Under the pieces are notes generated by a model. It saw only the letters and a program-made list of their open reading frames with translations, was not told the DNA's origin and made no database searches. The translations under genes were made by a program, and so were the position numbers. From Euperipatoides rowelli (lineage: Eukaryota; Onychophora; Udeonychophora; Euonychophora; Peripatopsidae), in NCBI GenBank assembly GCA_003024985.2, contig PXIH01S0013193.1: a stretch of DNA of 11,475 bases. One strand, 5' to 3'. This document shows positions 1 through 10,546 of the stretch, one piece after another. The first letter of the stretch is position 1, and every line of letters begins with the position of its first letter.

Positions 1-758
1 TGACACATGTAATACAACAGATAAGTGGCTTTGAAAAAACTAAATCGCCACCGCTTGGAAATTAAAATAATCTATTTATTTTCATGCATATATAGCCTAT
101 ATTTAATACAATAATATACAAATCAATTAATGTGGTAGTCATTGTATGTCACTCTCCATTTTGACAACAGGTGTATGCACACTTAAAGAGAAAAACTTTC
201 AAATAAAAAAAAAATTCTAATGTGTCAGATTACTCTTGCGAAAACTTTCGCATCATTAAAATAAAAACCTGCCAAGTATGAAAACTAAAAAAATTTTCTC
301 TCCTAGTGTGTGCCAGGCTATAGTTTAGTTTGAAGACTATAATTATCTATTTTTTATTAAATAAATAGCTATAAATTATAGCTCATTACCAGGTATACCA
401 ACCTTGGAAGATGACTATCGGTAGTCTAACACATGGATGGGGAAATGGGAGAGAAAATTTGACAATACTTGGTCATTTTTAAGTGCTTTATGAGTACCGT
501 ATGGAAAACTGTAAGCCTAATCTTAAATTATATTTTTTTTATATGTAGGCTAGCAGTTATTAGACAATGTACAATCAATTTATAGTTGAGCGATGAATCA
601 CTAATTGGTAGCCTATTGGTTTGACGACGACTGTCTATTAGATGCAATTTAACTGACTAGAGTGAAGGCCTTGGTAATGGATACCCAAAAACATTTATAA
701 TATACCATTTATTTTTACTTTAGAGTTTTGGTCTTGTTCAGTCATGTAAATACTTTTG

Positions 759-943
759 AAGGCGTTGAATTTACTACTTAACTTCACTCCTAAAAATAAA
801 TAAAAACCCTCTGATTTTAGGCTAGGCGTTTTAAAAAATTCTAGTGCGACCTCTGGTAGTGACATAGACTGTATTTTCTGAATTAAGCTATACAGTTAAT
901 CAAGCCTTTGTTCACCGAAAATGAAAAGTAAATTCAACGCCTT
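759..943. repeat. Perfect 17-bp inverted repeat, possible small MITE
   Basis: AAGGCGTTGAATTTACT at 759-775 is repeated exactly in reverse complement at 927-943, separated by 151 bp of AT-rich sequence. A perfect 17-bp inverted match within 185 bp is very unlikely by chance, even at this base composition. The layout (short, non-coding, inverted ends) suggests a miniature inverted-repeat transposable element or its remnant. However, I could not find a convincing target-site duplication: the flanks TACTTTTG on the left and ACATTTTA on the right do not match. In the pre-mRNA the two arms could pair into a 17-bp stem. The function is unknown. Confidence 0.7.
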
Positions 944-970
944 ACATTTTAGATTAAGAGAAAGTCTTAA

Positions 971-1240
<270 letters not shown>

Positions 1241-2520
1241 TAGGTCTAATCAGGAATTGGTGTTAATATTTCTTTCAAAATAGTCCCCTCTTAAAAAAAA
1301 AACAAAAAAACTTTGTTACATTGTTATGAAATAATGGAAAAATTATAATTTTTTTTTCATAATGACAAATTTGTTATTTTCTAGTAAATATATATTTTTT
1401 AATAATTATTTTGCACACTTCAATATTTTAGCTCTAGATATGGCCCAAACTTGTTGAATTTGTTATAAGGATTTTGTTAAGATAATTTTTTCATCATTTT
1501 AATTTTTTTTGTCAAATTAATTTTTAAAAGGCCTGGAATTGGAAAGCAATGAATAATCATTCACTTAGATTAATTTTTGAAAGTGGTATTTAATGTAGTA
1601 GCCTATATTCCCAACAGATCATCTGACTATGAATATATGAGTTCTTTAGAAGATTGGCACTGCATAGCCTGTAAACTGAACTTTGATTTTTTTCATAATG
1701 TTCATGAAGAAGAGATCATAAGTTAAACCTCATAATTTTTTGTGACTGAACTAGAATAAATACTGCTGGGATTAAAAATCAAGTGATAATTCATAATTGC
1801 ACAAGGACTAGCTATTACTACTTATGATTTATGTGTGACTTCATTTTTATTGCTAGTACTAGTAGCATAGAATTTAATATTGCAGTATAAATTGCACTGA
1901 ATGGAGTAAAAAAAAAAAGTGTTTATTTGCATTATCTGGGATGTTAACTTATTTTTTTTTCATTCTTTTAAGTTTGATTACAGTCCAGTTAAATCTTGAT
2001 TTACTGTACATATTCTTGAACCATAAATTAAACATTTTTCCATAAGGAATAATGCACAGTATATGCTATTCATACATTTTACAAGTACATTTGGTTACTA
2101 CTTGAAATTATTTGGCAGAAACCATGCTAAGGCTTAGAAGTGATGAAAAAAAATATTAAGCTAATTCTTTTTATTTGATTAATTTTATTTTAAATTAAAT
2201 AAATTACTATATGATGTGCTGTATATTACTAGAATAAAAAACACATTAATACATTTCATTATTGAATTATCTGGCTATTGATGTGTATACATCTTTACCT
2301 GGGAGCCATTCCAAGCTACTGTATCAGTGTTGACTCTGTAGCAATTTGTGTTAAATGCAATGGCAGCCAATCAATTAATGAAAAAAAAGAAAACTCGACT
2401 ATTCCTTCATTGAATTTTATTTTAAACTGTTTACAATAAAAATAAAATAATGTCTTTCAATTAATTTGTAAGAGCGACGATTCTATTAATCTTTTGACAT
2501 GGAAGAGTTTAGGGTTTCGA

Positions 2521-2675
2521 TTTTGGTTTGACTGTCTATACATGCATAATATGTGATTCCTTAGAAGCTAGAGCCACCTAACTGTTTGCAGTAGATTTAA
2601 CGCTAAACGTTATACAAGCAGTATGAATTTTGGTCTGTCTATCCATCTTTTTAAATGTATAACGTGCCACCTAAC
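2521..2675. repeat. Weak diverged direct duplication
   Basis: Two blocks recur in the same order about 100 bp apart. TTTTGGT...CTGTCTAT.CAT appears at 2521-2543 and again at 2628-2646, and GCCACCTAAC appears at 2573-2582 and again at 2666-2675. The sequence between the blocks has diverged and differs in length. This looks like an old local tandem duplication; no coding or transposon signature is visible. Confidence 0.45.
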
Positions 2676-2827
2676 CCTGGAGCCAACAGTAAAATAATTA
2701 CTGTATAGGCTATACTGTACAATGTACATACTACACATGTTTACATACTATCTATATATAGGGCATATTAGGGATGGGAAAAATGTTTAATTGGGTAAAC
2801 GTTTTTACTAAAAGTTTAAACGAACTC

Positions 2828-2840
2828 CACACACACACAC
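2828..2840. repeat. (CA)n microsatellite
   Basis: A short CA run of six and a half units lies just inside the left end of element A and is followed by an A run. Confidence 0.8.
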
Positions 2841-3270
2841 AAAAAAAAGACATTTAACGTTACAAAATTTAGGCACTAAATGAATATTTAAAATTTAGTA
2901 TTTTTAATTTTACTGTACCTTTTATGCAATACTGCTAAATTTTTTTTACGTTTCATAGCTTAGCAAGACATAGGACTACACATTTTCGAAAATTAAAATA
3001 ACATTTTTTCAGGAAATTCAAATACAATAATTTATTTAACAGTAATTGATATATTATTAAAATTATTATCTACAGCATTCTATATATTAATAAGTGAAGG
3101 GAAAACTTTGGATCCCTTTTTAAGCATATTGCGCGCATGGAGGGGTGTGAGATTTGGCATAGTTAAAGTTTATATGGAGAGGGAGTGCAATAGCTAAAAT
3201 TTATACTGTATATAAAATTTAAAACATTCGTTGTTTAGCGTTGTGGCAGCTTTTTACAAAAATTTTCTTA

Positions 3271-3289
3271 TTGGTCGAATTTCGACCAA
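3271..3289. repeat. Near-perfect palindrome inside element A
   Basis: TTGGTCGAA (3271-3279) and TTCGACCAA (3281-3289) are inverted 9-bp arms around a single base. The adjacent CTTATTGGTC (3267-3276) is also matched in reverse complement by GACCAATAAG at 3483-3492. The pair could mark a small nested element or a structural motif of element A; no function can be assigned. Confidence 0.55.
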
Positions 3290-3914
3290 CACTGGATTAC
3301 TAGCATAATTTAAAACTCCAACAATTATAAACTTTTCATAATAAATGATTTAATAAATAAAATCAGCCTACAATAATATAACAATTTAGAATTGCCAAAT
3401 TTCCTGATTTTCTGCAAGCTGACCTCTAATTGTTTGATTTTGAGCTGGAAGAATATGTATATCTGGGTTCCAAACCTTCACTGACCAATAAGACCAGCAC
3501 TAAATTGTTAGGATTTTTTTATTTCCAGTCGGCGGTTTTTTAAAAACAATTAGAAACAAACAAAAGGGGGTTGAAAATGAAAACATTTAAATTTTATTAT
3601 TGATTTGGCTATACTTAAACTTCTTTTAGTAAACACTAGATTATTTTCTTTATCAACTCGGGTGTTTACAAATCATTTTAAATTTTACGTTAGTCTATTA
3701 TCAAAAATTAACTTACTAATTAAGGGAAATTAGAATTTAAAGTCTAATTTGCTATATATTAAAAAAAAAAAATGTACCAATATTCTGTTACTAAAATGCG
3801 ATTACGCTTATGCTTTCATTTTGTAACAAGGTACAGACTTATACACAATATAGTGAACAAATAAATAGCGCTAGTGAACTAATCACTATAATATTGGTTT
3901 ATAAAAGAGCAAAC

Positions 3915-3973
3915 TGTCACTCATTGATTTTTTTTTGGGGGGGTAAGGGATTTTCACCCTTACATTGTCACTC
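3915..3973. repeat. Hairpin flanked by 8-bp direct repeats
   Basis: GTAAGGG (3943-3949) and CCCTTAC (3957-3963) form a 7-bp stem with a 7-nt loop, next to a T8G7 run. The block is bracketed by identical TGTCACTC copies at 3915-3922 and 3966-3973. It may be a footprint or a tiny insertion inside element A, or a coincidence. Confidence 0.4.
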
Positions 3974-4572
3974 TCATTTTTAATAGCTTGTAACAATATC
4001 TGATATTTATATTTTGTACTTTTATCTCGTATCGGTTCCATTCACAAAGTATTGTTTTTCTAATGGCTTTAAGTTTAGTTTTAAACGTTAAACATTTTCT
4101 TTATATAGTGGAAACACGACAAACATTTCTTGTGATACATTATTTTTTAAAATTAAATTATTAAAATCTTTCTGCAAGATACGCTGAAATTGATCAATAA
4201 TTATTTACTGATTTCTCAACTATTGTAAATTATTTTTAAGCCAAATTCTAATATTAAAATAGAATACAAAGTAAAAGCCAATCGTTAATTATTAGTCTAG
4301 CTAGAGCTTATTGAAACCAAATCTGTTTTTCGCCGATTTAGTTTCCTCCCAGGAATGAATAATATTTAAAATTGTTATATTATTCTGCAGCTGAAAATGT
4401 GCTCTAAAATAAGGTTTTAGATAAATGGGAATTTTTAAATTAGACAATTTAATTATTTTACTGTGTTACAACTTGAAAGATTTTTTTTGTTTTTTTCGTT
4501 TAAACGAGGCTCTTAAATTTTAAAGGATTATGACTTTGACGGTCGGTTAAACGTTGAAACAACTCATCCCTA

Positions 4573-5062
4573 GTGCATAAGGATCAATATCACAAAATAG
4601 GCCACTTTGTGTCCTTGCCCATTCTATGATATAAGAATGATTTCTATATTATGCAAATTATTCCAGGCAATTAACATATAAGTTACACTATTTATTTAGC
4701 TAATAAAAAGTTTATAAATTGAAAATTGTATGTCATTTATTTATCTAAAATTCTAAAATTTTCAATCGGTCTATGTCCCAAACTCTGTTTTGTAGGATTT
4801 AAAATAAGTTTCTGATGTAAATAATTAATATTTATTTGAGCAGAATATTTTGAATCAGCATCTGAATTAATTATTCCCCATATAATAGAATGAATTTTTA
4901 TTATTGTCCCAAAGATCAGACTCCCCTCAGACTACAGTTATAAAAGGTGTGCTAAACACGGATTCATTTGATTAAATATTTATCGATTATATTTACATTT
5001 GGTACAATGCACATGGAATGAGAATAAATCAAAGTAAGCGTATTTCAATTTATAATTTTAGT
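4573..5062. other. AT-rich intronic spacer between elements A and B
   Basis: This is non-coding sequence with stops in every frame and no repeat structure that I can support. Its first and last 8 bp are the proposed target duplications of elements A and B. Confidence 0.6.
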
Positions 5063-5156
5063 CAGGGGCGGTCTGGGGAGAAAAATCATGGGTGGCTAGG
5101 ATGGTCCTGGGGCAACAGGTTGGGCACATTTGCATTTTATAGCAAAGTCAGGATGT

Positions 5157-5187
5157 GGGACATACAGTTTTAAACTGCGACTGTCCC
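5157..5187. repeat. Stem-loop in left subterminal region of element B
   Basis: GGGACA (5157-5162) pairs with TGTCCC (5182-5187) around a near-palindromic CAGTTTTAAACTG. The block resembles, from memory only, a GGGAC...GTCCC pattern common in transposon-derived repeats of fish and marine invertebrates. The open frame covering this stretch (5130-5342) has no recognisable protein similarity. Confidence 0.45.
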
Positions 5188-5836
5188 TGCCATATCAGGA
5201 TGGTTGGAGGGCACCTGGACGGATTTGCAAGAATGAGTCTGCAATGAGTTTAAGAACAGAGACCTTCGGGATACAGGGGACAAAAAAAGATCCCCGCACA
5301 CACATGTTATTTGCTTCTAGGTTTAATAATATTGCATTTTGAATAAAAAAATAAGTTTTGATTTATTATGTACAGTATATGTAAAAAATGATTTAAGAAA
5401 AATACTTGAATTAGCTTTTTTTTTTCTGCATAAATAATTTATAGGCTAGTTTAAAAGATATACAGTTTGTGATTAAAATTTATAAATTAATTAAAATGTC
5501 ATTATACTGCATACTGTGACATTAAAATTAATAAAATGAAATTTAAGATAAGGTACATATACAGTATATTTTATAGCCCTAAAGTTATGTTTTTTTTAGG
5601 CCTAAATATTAAACTAATTAAATCATTTTTCTTGCAACCATTTATAAATTCCTGTGGTACGTTTGGTACATGGCAGGAAAAAAAATAGCGTGCACCAACG
5701 CCAGAGAAAAAGAAAAAAAGAAAACTTGTGGATTTTTGCCAATGGAAAAATTTCAAGACCATCACCAATTATTTCTATATTATAATTATTGCTGCATGAG
5801 GGAAAAAAAAAAAATTTTGGATTAGATTTTTATTAA

Positions 5837-5882
5837 GGGGAATAAAAAATATTTATTTTGGGGAATAAAAAATATTTATTTT
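5837..5882. repeat. Perfect 23-bp tandem duplication
   Basis: A unit starting GGGGAATAAAAAATATTTA occupies 5837-5859 and is repeated exactly at 5860-5882. The two copies are identical, so the duplication is recent relative to the surrounding sequence or is an assembly artefact. Confidence 0.9.
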
Positions 5883-6053
5883 ATGGTCAAAAAAAAAAAT
5901 GTACATAGCATGTGGCACAAAAGAAAAATGTAAATTTAAATATAAAAATGTTTTTCATAATTTTATCTAGAGATAATTTATATTTATAGTGGAAAACTGT
6001 TGCAGTTTCAACTGAAATTAGTATTTTTAAACATTTTTTTAAGTTATTAAAAA

Positions 6054-6293
6054 GGTAGGTAGGTAGTTAAGTATGTAGGTAGGGAGGGAGATGGGGAGGG
6101 ATGTAGAAAGGGATGGAGTTAGGGAAGGAGGTAGGAAGGCAGGGAGGCATGGAGGGAGGTAAGCGGCAAGGAGGGAAGTAGAGAGGGAGTTATGGAAGGA
6201 GGCAGGTAGGTAGGGTGGGAGGGAGAGAGGTGTTATAAGGTAGGGAGGGAGGCAGCCTTAGGCAGGGTGGTAAGGAGGTACTGTAGATAGGTA
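6054..6293 (+). repeat. G-rich purine tract (GGTA/GGGA minisatellite)
   Basis: About 240 bp of degenerate GGTA, GGGA and GGAG units lie almost free of C on the + strand, abrupt against the AT-rich surroundings. It starts as clean GGTA repeats and degenerates. At 6082-6100, GGGAGGGAGATGGGGAGGG contains four runs of at least three G separated by loops of 1-4 bases, a canonical G-quadruplex motif. Since the gene is transcribed in this direction, the G-rich strand is also in the intronic RNA. Any effect on transcription or splicing is speculative. Confidence 0.85.
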
Positions 6294-7761
6294 AATTGAA
6301 TGAAAAGCATAAAATTTGCAATGGTTTCTTGTTAATTTCTTAACTATATGGTAGGGTTTTTTATTTATAACAAAATAAACATTATACAATTAGATTATAC
6401 TTTTAAACAGTTTGGTAATAAATTAACATCCCAGGAAGTAGATTATGTGCAGGTAAATAGATAGTTTTGCATAAAAAAAAACCCACATACTTCATATACA
6501 GTATATATACAGTAAATAAAAGTAAACTATAATATTTCAGAATGGACTAAAAATCAATGCTATAAAAAGCAATCTTAGGGTTTATAAATTAGTCGTTTTT
6601 TTTTTTTCTCATATTCCCTCCACCCTCCCTCATATCAACCATCCTCTTCAGCATTACATATGATTTAGCCTCTTACCCTAACCCTTATTTTTAAACTATC
6701 TTGAAAAGTTTGTGTATTTTATTCAATGAAAGATTAAGACGTAGACTTATACATTTCAGATAAATCCCATCACAAAGTTAAAGTAGAACTAGACAAAAAA
6801 AAAAAAAAAGAAATGGTAAATAAAAATATACTGTAGCCTACATTATTCTCCACAAATTACCCACTCTCCCAGACACATACAATTCAAAACTTCTACAAAA
6901 CGTAGCCTACTACAAAATGTTTTCATACATTTAACACTGATATTAAATACAGTATATTTAACATTGGAAATGTTTTAAACTCCTATAAAATACCTACAAT
7001 AAGTTTCATATACTGTATGTCTAATTAATTATTTTTACGTTTTTTAATGACCTTTTATTTCTTAAATTAGGAGTAAAACTAAATGTAAATTTTCCATATC
7101 CATCAATTGTCTAGGGAAATAATTCTTTGGCCTCCTTATCCATTATTTCGTGCAAAATTTTCTTTTTGGTCAATAAGTGTAATAATATTAGTGCTGTAGT
7201 CTTCTCTTGAAAATGACATTATTCATTTAACTATTTACTATTTAGGCAGCCAAATGAAAGAAACAATCTGAGCAATGCATGTTACGCTTTTTTTCTGCCG
7301 TGGCAATTATCAGGATTAACAATAACAAGGTTACATTTCAAATAGCAAAAAAAAAAAACTAATTTTATATTTCTGTTTCCATATATACTCACTAATTAAA
7401 ATATATTCAGTATATACAAGATTTTTTAATAATTTGATAGTTTTAAGATTGGAAAAAAAAAATGAAATAAAATTGTTTATTATCAGTCAAGAAATAATTT
7501 AACTAGAAAAGACGCATTGGTGCATAAAATTATTGTACAGTTTTCTATCACAGAAGACAAATAGTGGACGGGAATCTCGGGATAGTCCTATTGATTAAAC
7601 TATTCAAAATTTAAAATAGGTTATTAAGACTGTGCTTTATTGCCCTATTTAATATACTGTACATAGTGCAGAACTGTTAATATGGCAATCTAGAAATAAG
7701 ATGTCTAGAAGTTAAAAAAACCTCACCCCAGAAAAAAATATGAATAGATGTAGGGCGTGGA

Positions 7762-7773
7762 TGGCGATCGCCA
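7762..7773. repeat. 12-bp palindrome near right end of element B
   Basis: TGGCGATCGCCA is a perfect palindrome 28 bp inside the right end of element B. It could be a subterminal transposase-binding or structural site. There is no matching copy at the left end. Confidence 0.5.
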
Positions 7774-8024
7774 CTCAGCCACCCTAAGTAATCCTCCCCT
7801 GATTTTAATGGAAAACATGAAATAAAGCTCTAATTTAAAGACGTTATGTTTTTACAGTAGCTAATCGGTCCATGTCGTATTCTTTTTTTTTGCAAGCAGA
7901 GCTGGTAATAATTCTTGTGGAATTAAATATACTGTAGTTGCTAGATTGGCAATTTTACAGCGAGTCACAATACGACTGCCTATGTAATAAAATATTTACA
8001 GTTTCTTAAAGATGCATTTTTCTT

Positions 8025-8098
8025 CTCGGTCCCGTTCTCATCAGTCCCATTAGATAGATATCTTAATCAGGACCACAAGGACTCTTATCGGGACCGAG
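8025..8098. repeat. 10-bp GC-rich inverted repeat
   Basis: CTCGGTCCCG (8025-8034) and CGGGACCGAG (8089-8098) are perfect reverse complements, separated by 54 bp. The region to about 8140 is richer in G+C than its surroundings and contains repeated GGAC words. It could be the remnant of a small mobile element or a structured RNA segment. No tRNA-like box A/B or known ncRNA fold is recognised. Confidence 0.6.
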
Positions 8099-8140
8099 TG
8101 GACAAGGCCTTTGAATCGGAAGGAAACTGGTATTGGAGAA

Positions 8141-8154
8141 AATGCTGCAGCATT
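8141..8154. repeat. 14-bp perfect palindrome
   Basis: AATGCTGCAGCATT reads the same on both strands. It lies between the 10-bp inverted repeat and a short AAT microsatellite (8158-8169), which could be the tail of a small retroposed element. No function can be assigned. Confidence 0.6.
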
Positions 8155-9129
8155 CTTAATAATAATAATATCGATCTTCTTTGGTAAAGATCCCAATTCA
8201 GAATAATTATTTTTATTAGAAATTTATAATCTATTGCTTTGATTTAATAATAATAGGTCTTTACTAAAAATTACATTACGGCTCGCTCGTTGCACTATAC
8301 AAGTAAGTCAAGCATTCATGTGCATGCAAGTAGTAAAATTTTTAAAACAAAGACATTACTAAACAATATTAATGTTATTTTTTTGTATTTATAACCCCCC
8401 ACAAAAAAGTATTCTTTGGCACAATACCTACTTTGTGTGTGTGGTTTTTTTAATTCTAATAACTCCAGAATTTGGCAGAAAAAAAATTTTTTTCAGCAAT
8501 AATTGCAATGCTAGTAAAAATTGATTTAAAATGATTTACTGATAAAGAAATACAGTAGGTTCTTTGGATCATCAATTATTTCACCTAATTTTGTTTATAA
8601 AATTGCAAATATGTAAGGAAAATCAAAAGCTTAAATGTAGATTCGATGTCTATTTTATCCTTAATTATAAAAGTTTTTTTTTTTTTGCTGATACTAAATT
8701 TGTAGTAGGCTACAGTAGTATTATCTTGCTATTATTTCACAAGTTATAATAATAGTACTGTAAAATGCTAAAAAAAACTTCTAACAAAATAGTAATGAAT
8801 GTACTTTTGTTAATATGTACGGTTTGTCAACCCTTTTGGTGGCAGCAACATATAGTAAGTTTAATATTTTATTTGGCTGAAATTTATGATTTTAAAACTG
8901 TCTAGAATGACTAAAATAATAGCTTTGCCAGTCAAAGTAATTCGATTTTGAGAATGGCTATTAATTAGATTTTATTTTATTGTACTTTAAAAGATTATAT
9001 CTAACTTGCATAATTTTTTATGCTGTTTTTTTTTTAAAGAAATTTATTGACACATAAAATGAAAGCAAGATTAATAGGTAAACACTGCATATGCATATTG
9101 TATGTTCATTAGTACTGTATATCATATAA

Positions 9130-9414
<285 letters not shown>

Positions 9415-10546
9415 TAATTATGATTAAATATCTCACAATTTTTTTTTTATTTAATTTAGATCTAATATTTTATGAATGTATTTTGAATATTTAAAAGTTT
9501 TATTATAATTTAAGGTTGGTTCAGAGGACTTTTCCTTCCCTATCTGTAGTATTTTAGTCCTGTTAGAAATTATAGTTCACTTGTAAAAACCGAACAAAGT
9601 GGGGGTATTAAAAGAATGAAAAAGGAAAAAAAATCTCGATTTAAGCTTCCAAACATTAAATAATATATTGTATTTTTACATACTATAAATTAGGTTTTAA
9701 GTAATCCCTATAAGAAAAGTAAATCTTTAAAAAAAATACAGCCTGCTAATGAATTATGCTATTTCATGATGATAGTTCTGCTCTATCGCTGATTAAGTGA
9801 TTTTTAGTTGAAGGGAATTAAGACCCTTGCCAAATTAAAATAGCCTCTCTTATTTGTTCACATAAAAGCATTTTATAAAATATCCAAGCAAGTGCGCCTC
9901 ACTGCCGTTTTATACATTTAACATCAAGTTTTTTTTTGCAGTTTTCGTATTTATAATAAACTAATATAAAAAGGTTTAGAGCTATCTGATTTTCTAGGAT
10001 CAAAAACTAACGTTATGGTATAGAGCCAGTTAAGGACTCCATTAGGTTATAATGAGTCCTATAGATTAACTTGAAAGGCCTAAAGAATTAAAAAAAAATG
10101 AACTGACTTAAAGCTGAATAAATGTTATTCACCAAAGACAAAAACAAAGTTGTTAATTTGCCTTTTCACAGAGATGCACTTTTTGCAAATCTTATTTTGA
10201 TTCATGATGTGACTGAAATAATTGTAAACCACAATGCCAGTTTCTTTTATTAAGCTAATATTTTACATTTAGATCTGAATAACTCCACCTCTTTGAAGAA
10301 ATAAACATTGAAAGAAATTCAGAGCTGATCCATTTGAGTTGTGCTCATTTTCTGTAGCATGATGAAAAATCTTAAGGTTTCCAATGAATGTACAAGTAAA
10401 TTACCACCATTGTCTCAAGTGTGCATGTGCAGTTGATATTTTACGGTACCAGTACTTTAAAGTTTATTATCACTCCATATTTGACCCTTTTTTTTTTTTA
10501 GTCGTGAAACAGTAATTTGCACTTTTTGTCATATATATAATTTCAG

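Larger units (their letters stand above)
2769..4572. mobile_element. Non-autonomous hAT-like DNA transposon relic (element A)
   Basis: The left end starts TAGGGATGGG at 2769 and the right end finishes CATCCCTA at 4572, giving an 8-bp perfect terminal inverted repeat. Weaker pairing continues inward for about 30 bp. TAGGGATG is a classic hAT-superfamily terminus, like that of maize Ac. The flanking 8-mers are GGGCATAT (2761-2768) and GTGCATAA (4573-4580); six of eight positions match, as expected for an aged 8-bp hAT target duplication. Near both ends sits the palindromic GTTTAAAC (2814-2821 and 4499-4506), a subterminal repeat of the kind hAT transposases bind. The 1.8-kb interior is AT-rich with no long open frame or transposase motif, so the element is non-autonomous or decayed. 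A shared family name cannot be given from sequence alone. Confidence 0.72.
5063..7801. mobile_element. Non-autonomous hAT-like DNA transposon relic (element B)
   Basis: The left end is CAGGGGCGGTCTGG at 5063 and the right end, read in reverse complement from 7801, is CAGGGGAGGATTAC. The first six bases are identical, GG follows at positions 8-9, and a second matching block, GGGTGGCT, lies at 5090-5097 on the left and within 7776-7785 on the right. The flanking 8-mers are ATTTTAGT (5055-5062) and ATTTTAAT (7802-7809), identical except for one transition. This fits an 8-bp target duplication with CAGGG termini, as in hAT elements; P elements also make 8-bp duplications. No transposase frame is visible in the 2.7 kb. 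The left 250 bp is noticeably richer in G+C. The interior holds a purine tract and a 23-bp duplication. Boundaries are well supported, family membership less so. Confidence 0.7.

Noticed and set aside
744-958. hAT, mariner or Harbinger assignment for the 17-bp inverted repeat
   Set aside because: No 2-, 3- or 8-bp target duplication flanks the arms at any plausible boundary, so no superfamily is claimed.
5130-5342. 70-codon open frame on the + strand
   Set aside because: No recognisable domain; it lies in the terminal region of element B, overlaps stem-loops, and its amino-acid composition looks random. It is treated as non-coding repeat sequence.
5571-5768. 65-codon open frame on the - strand
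   Set aside because: Low-complexity (poly-F from an A-rich run on the + strand), no family similarity, and no splice or start context.
8564-8749. 61-codon open frame on the + strand
   Set aside because: F/I/L/K-rich translation of AT-rich intron with a T13 run; no similarity to Rab7 or any family I recognise.
9764-9795. C/D-box snoRNA (ATGATGA and CTGA words)
   Set aside because: The two boxes are only about 20 nt apart with no terminal stem. Other ATGATGA sites in the intron (near 10360) lack a CTGA at a suitable distance.
9919-9956. Acceptor-like T9GCAG that could start the next Rab7 exon
   Set aside because: The following frame in the required phase reads four codons and a stop (TTT TCG TAT TTA TAA), and shows no VATKRAQ-like sequence.
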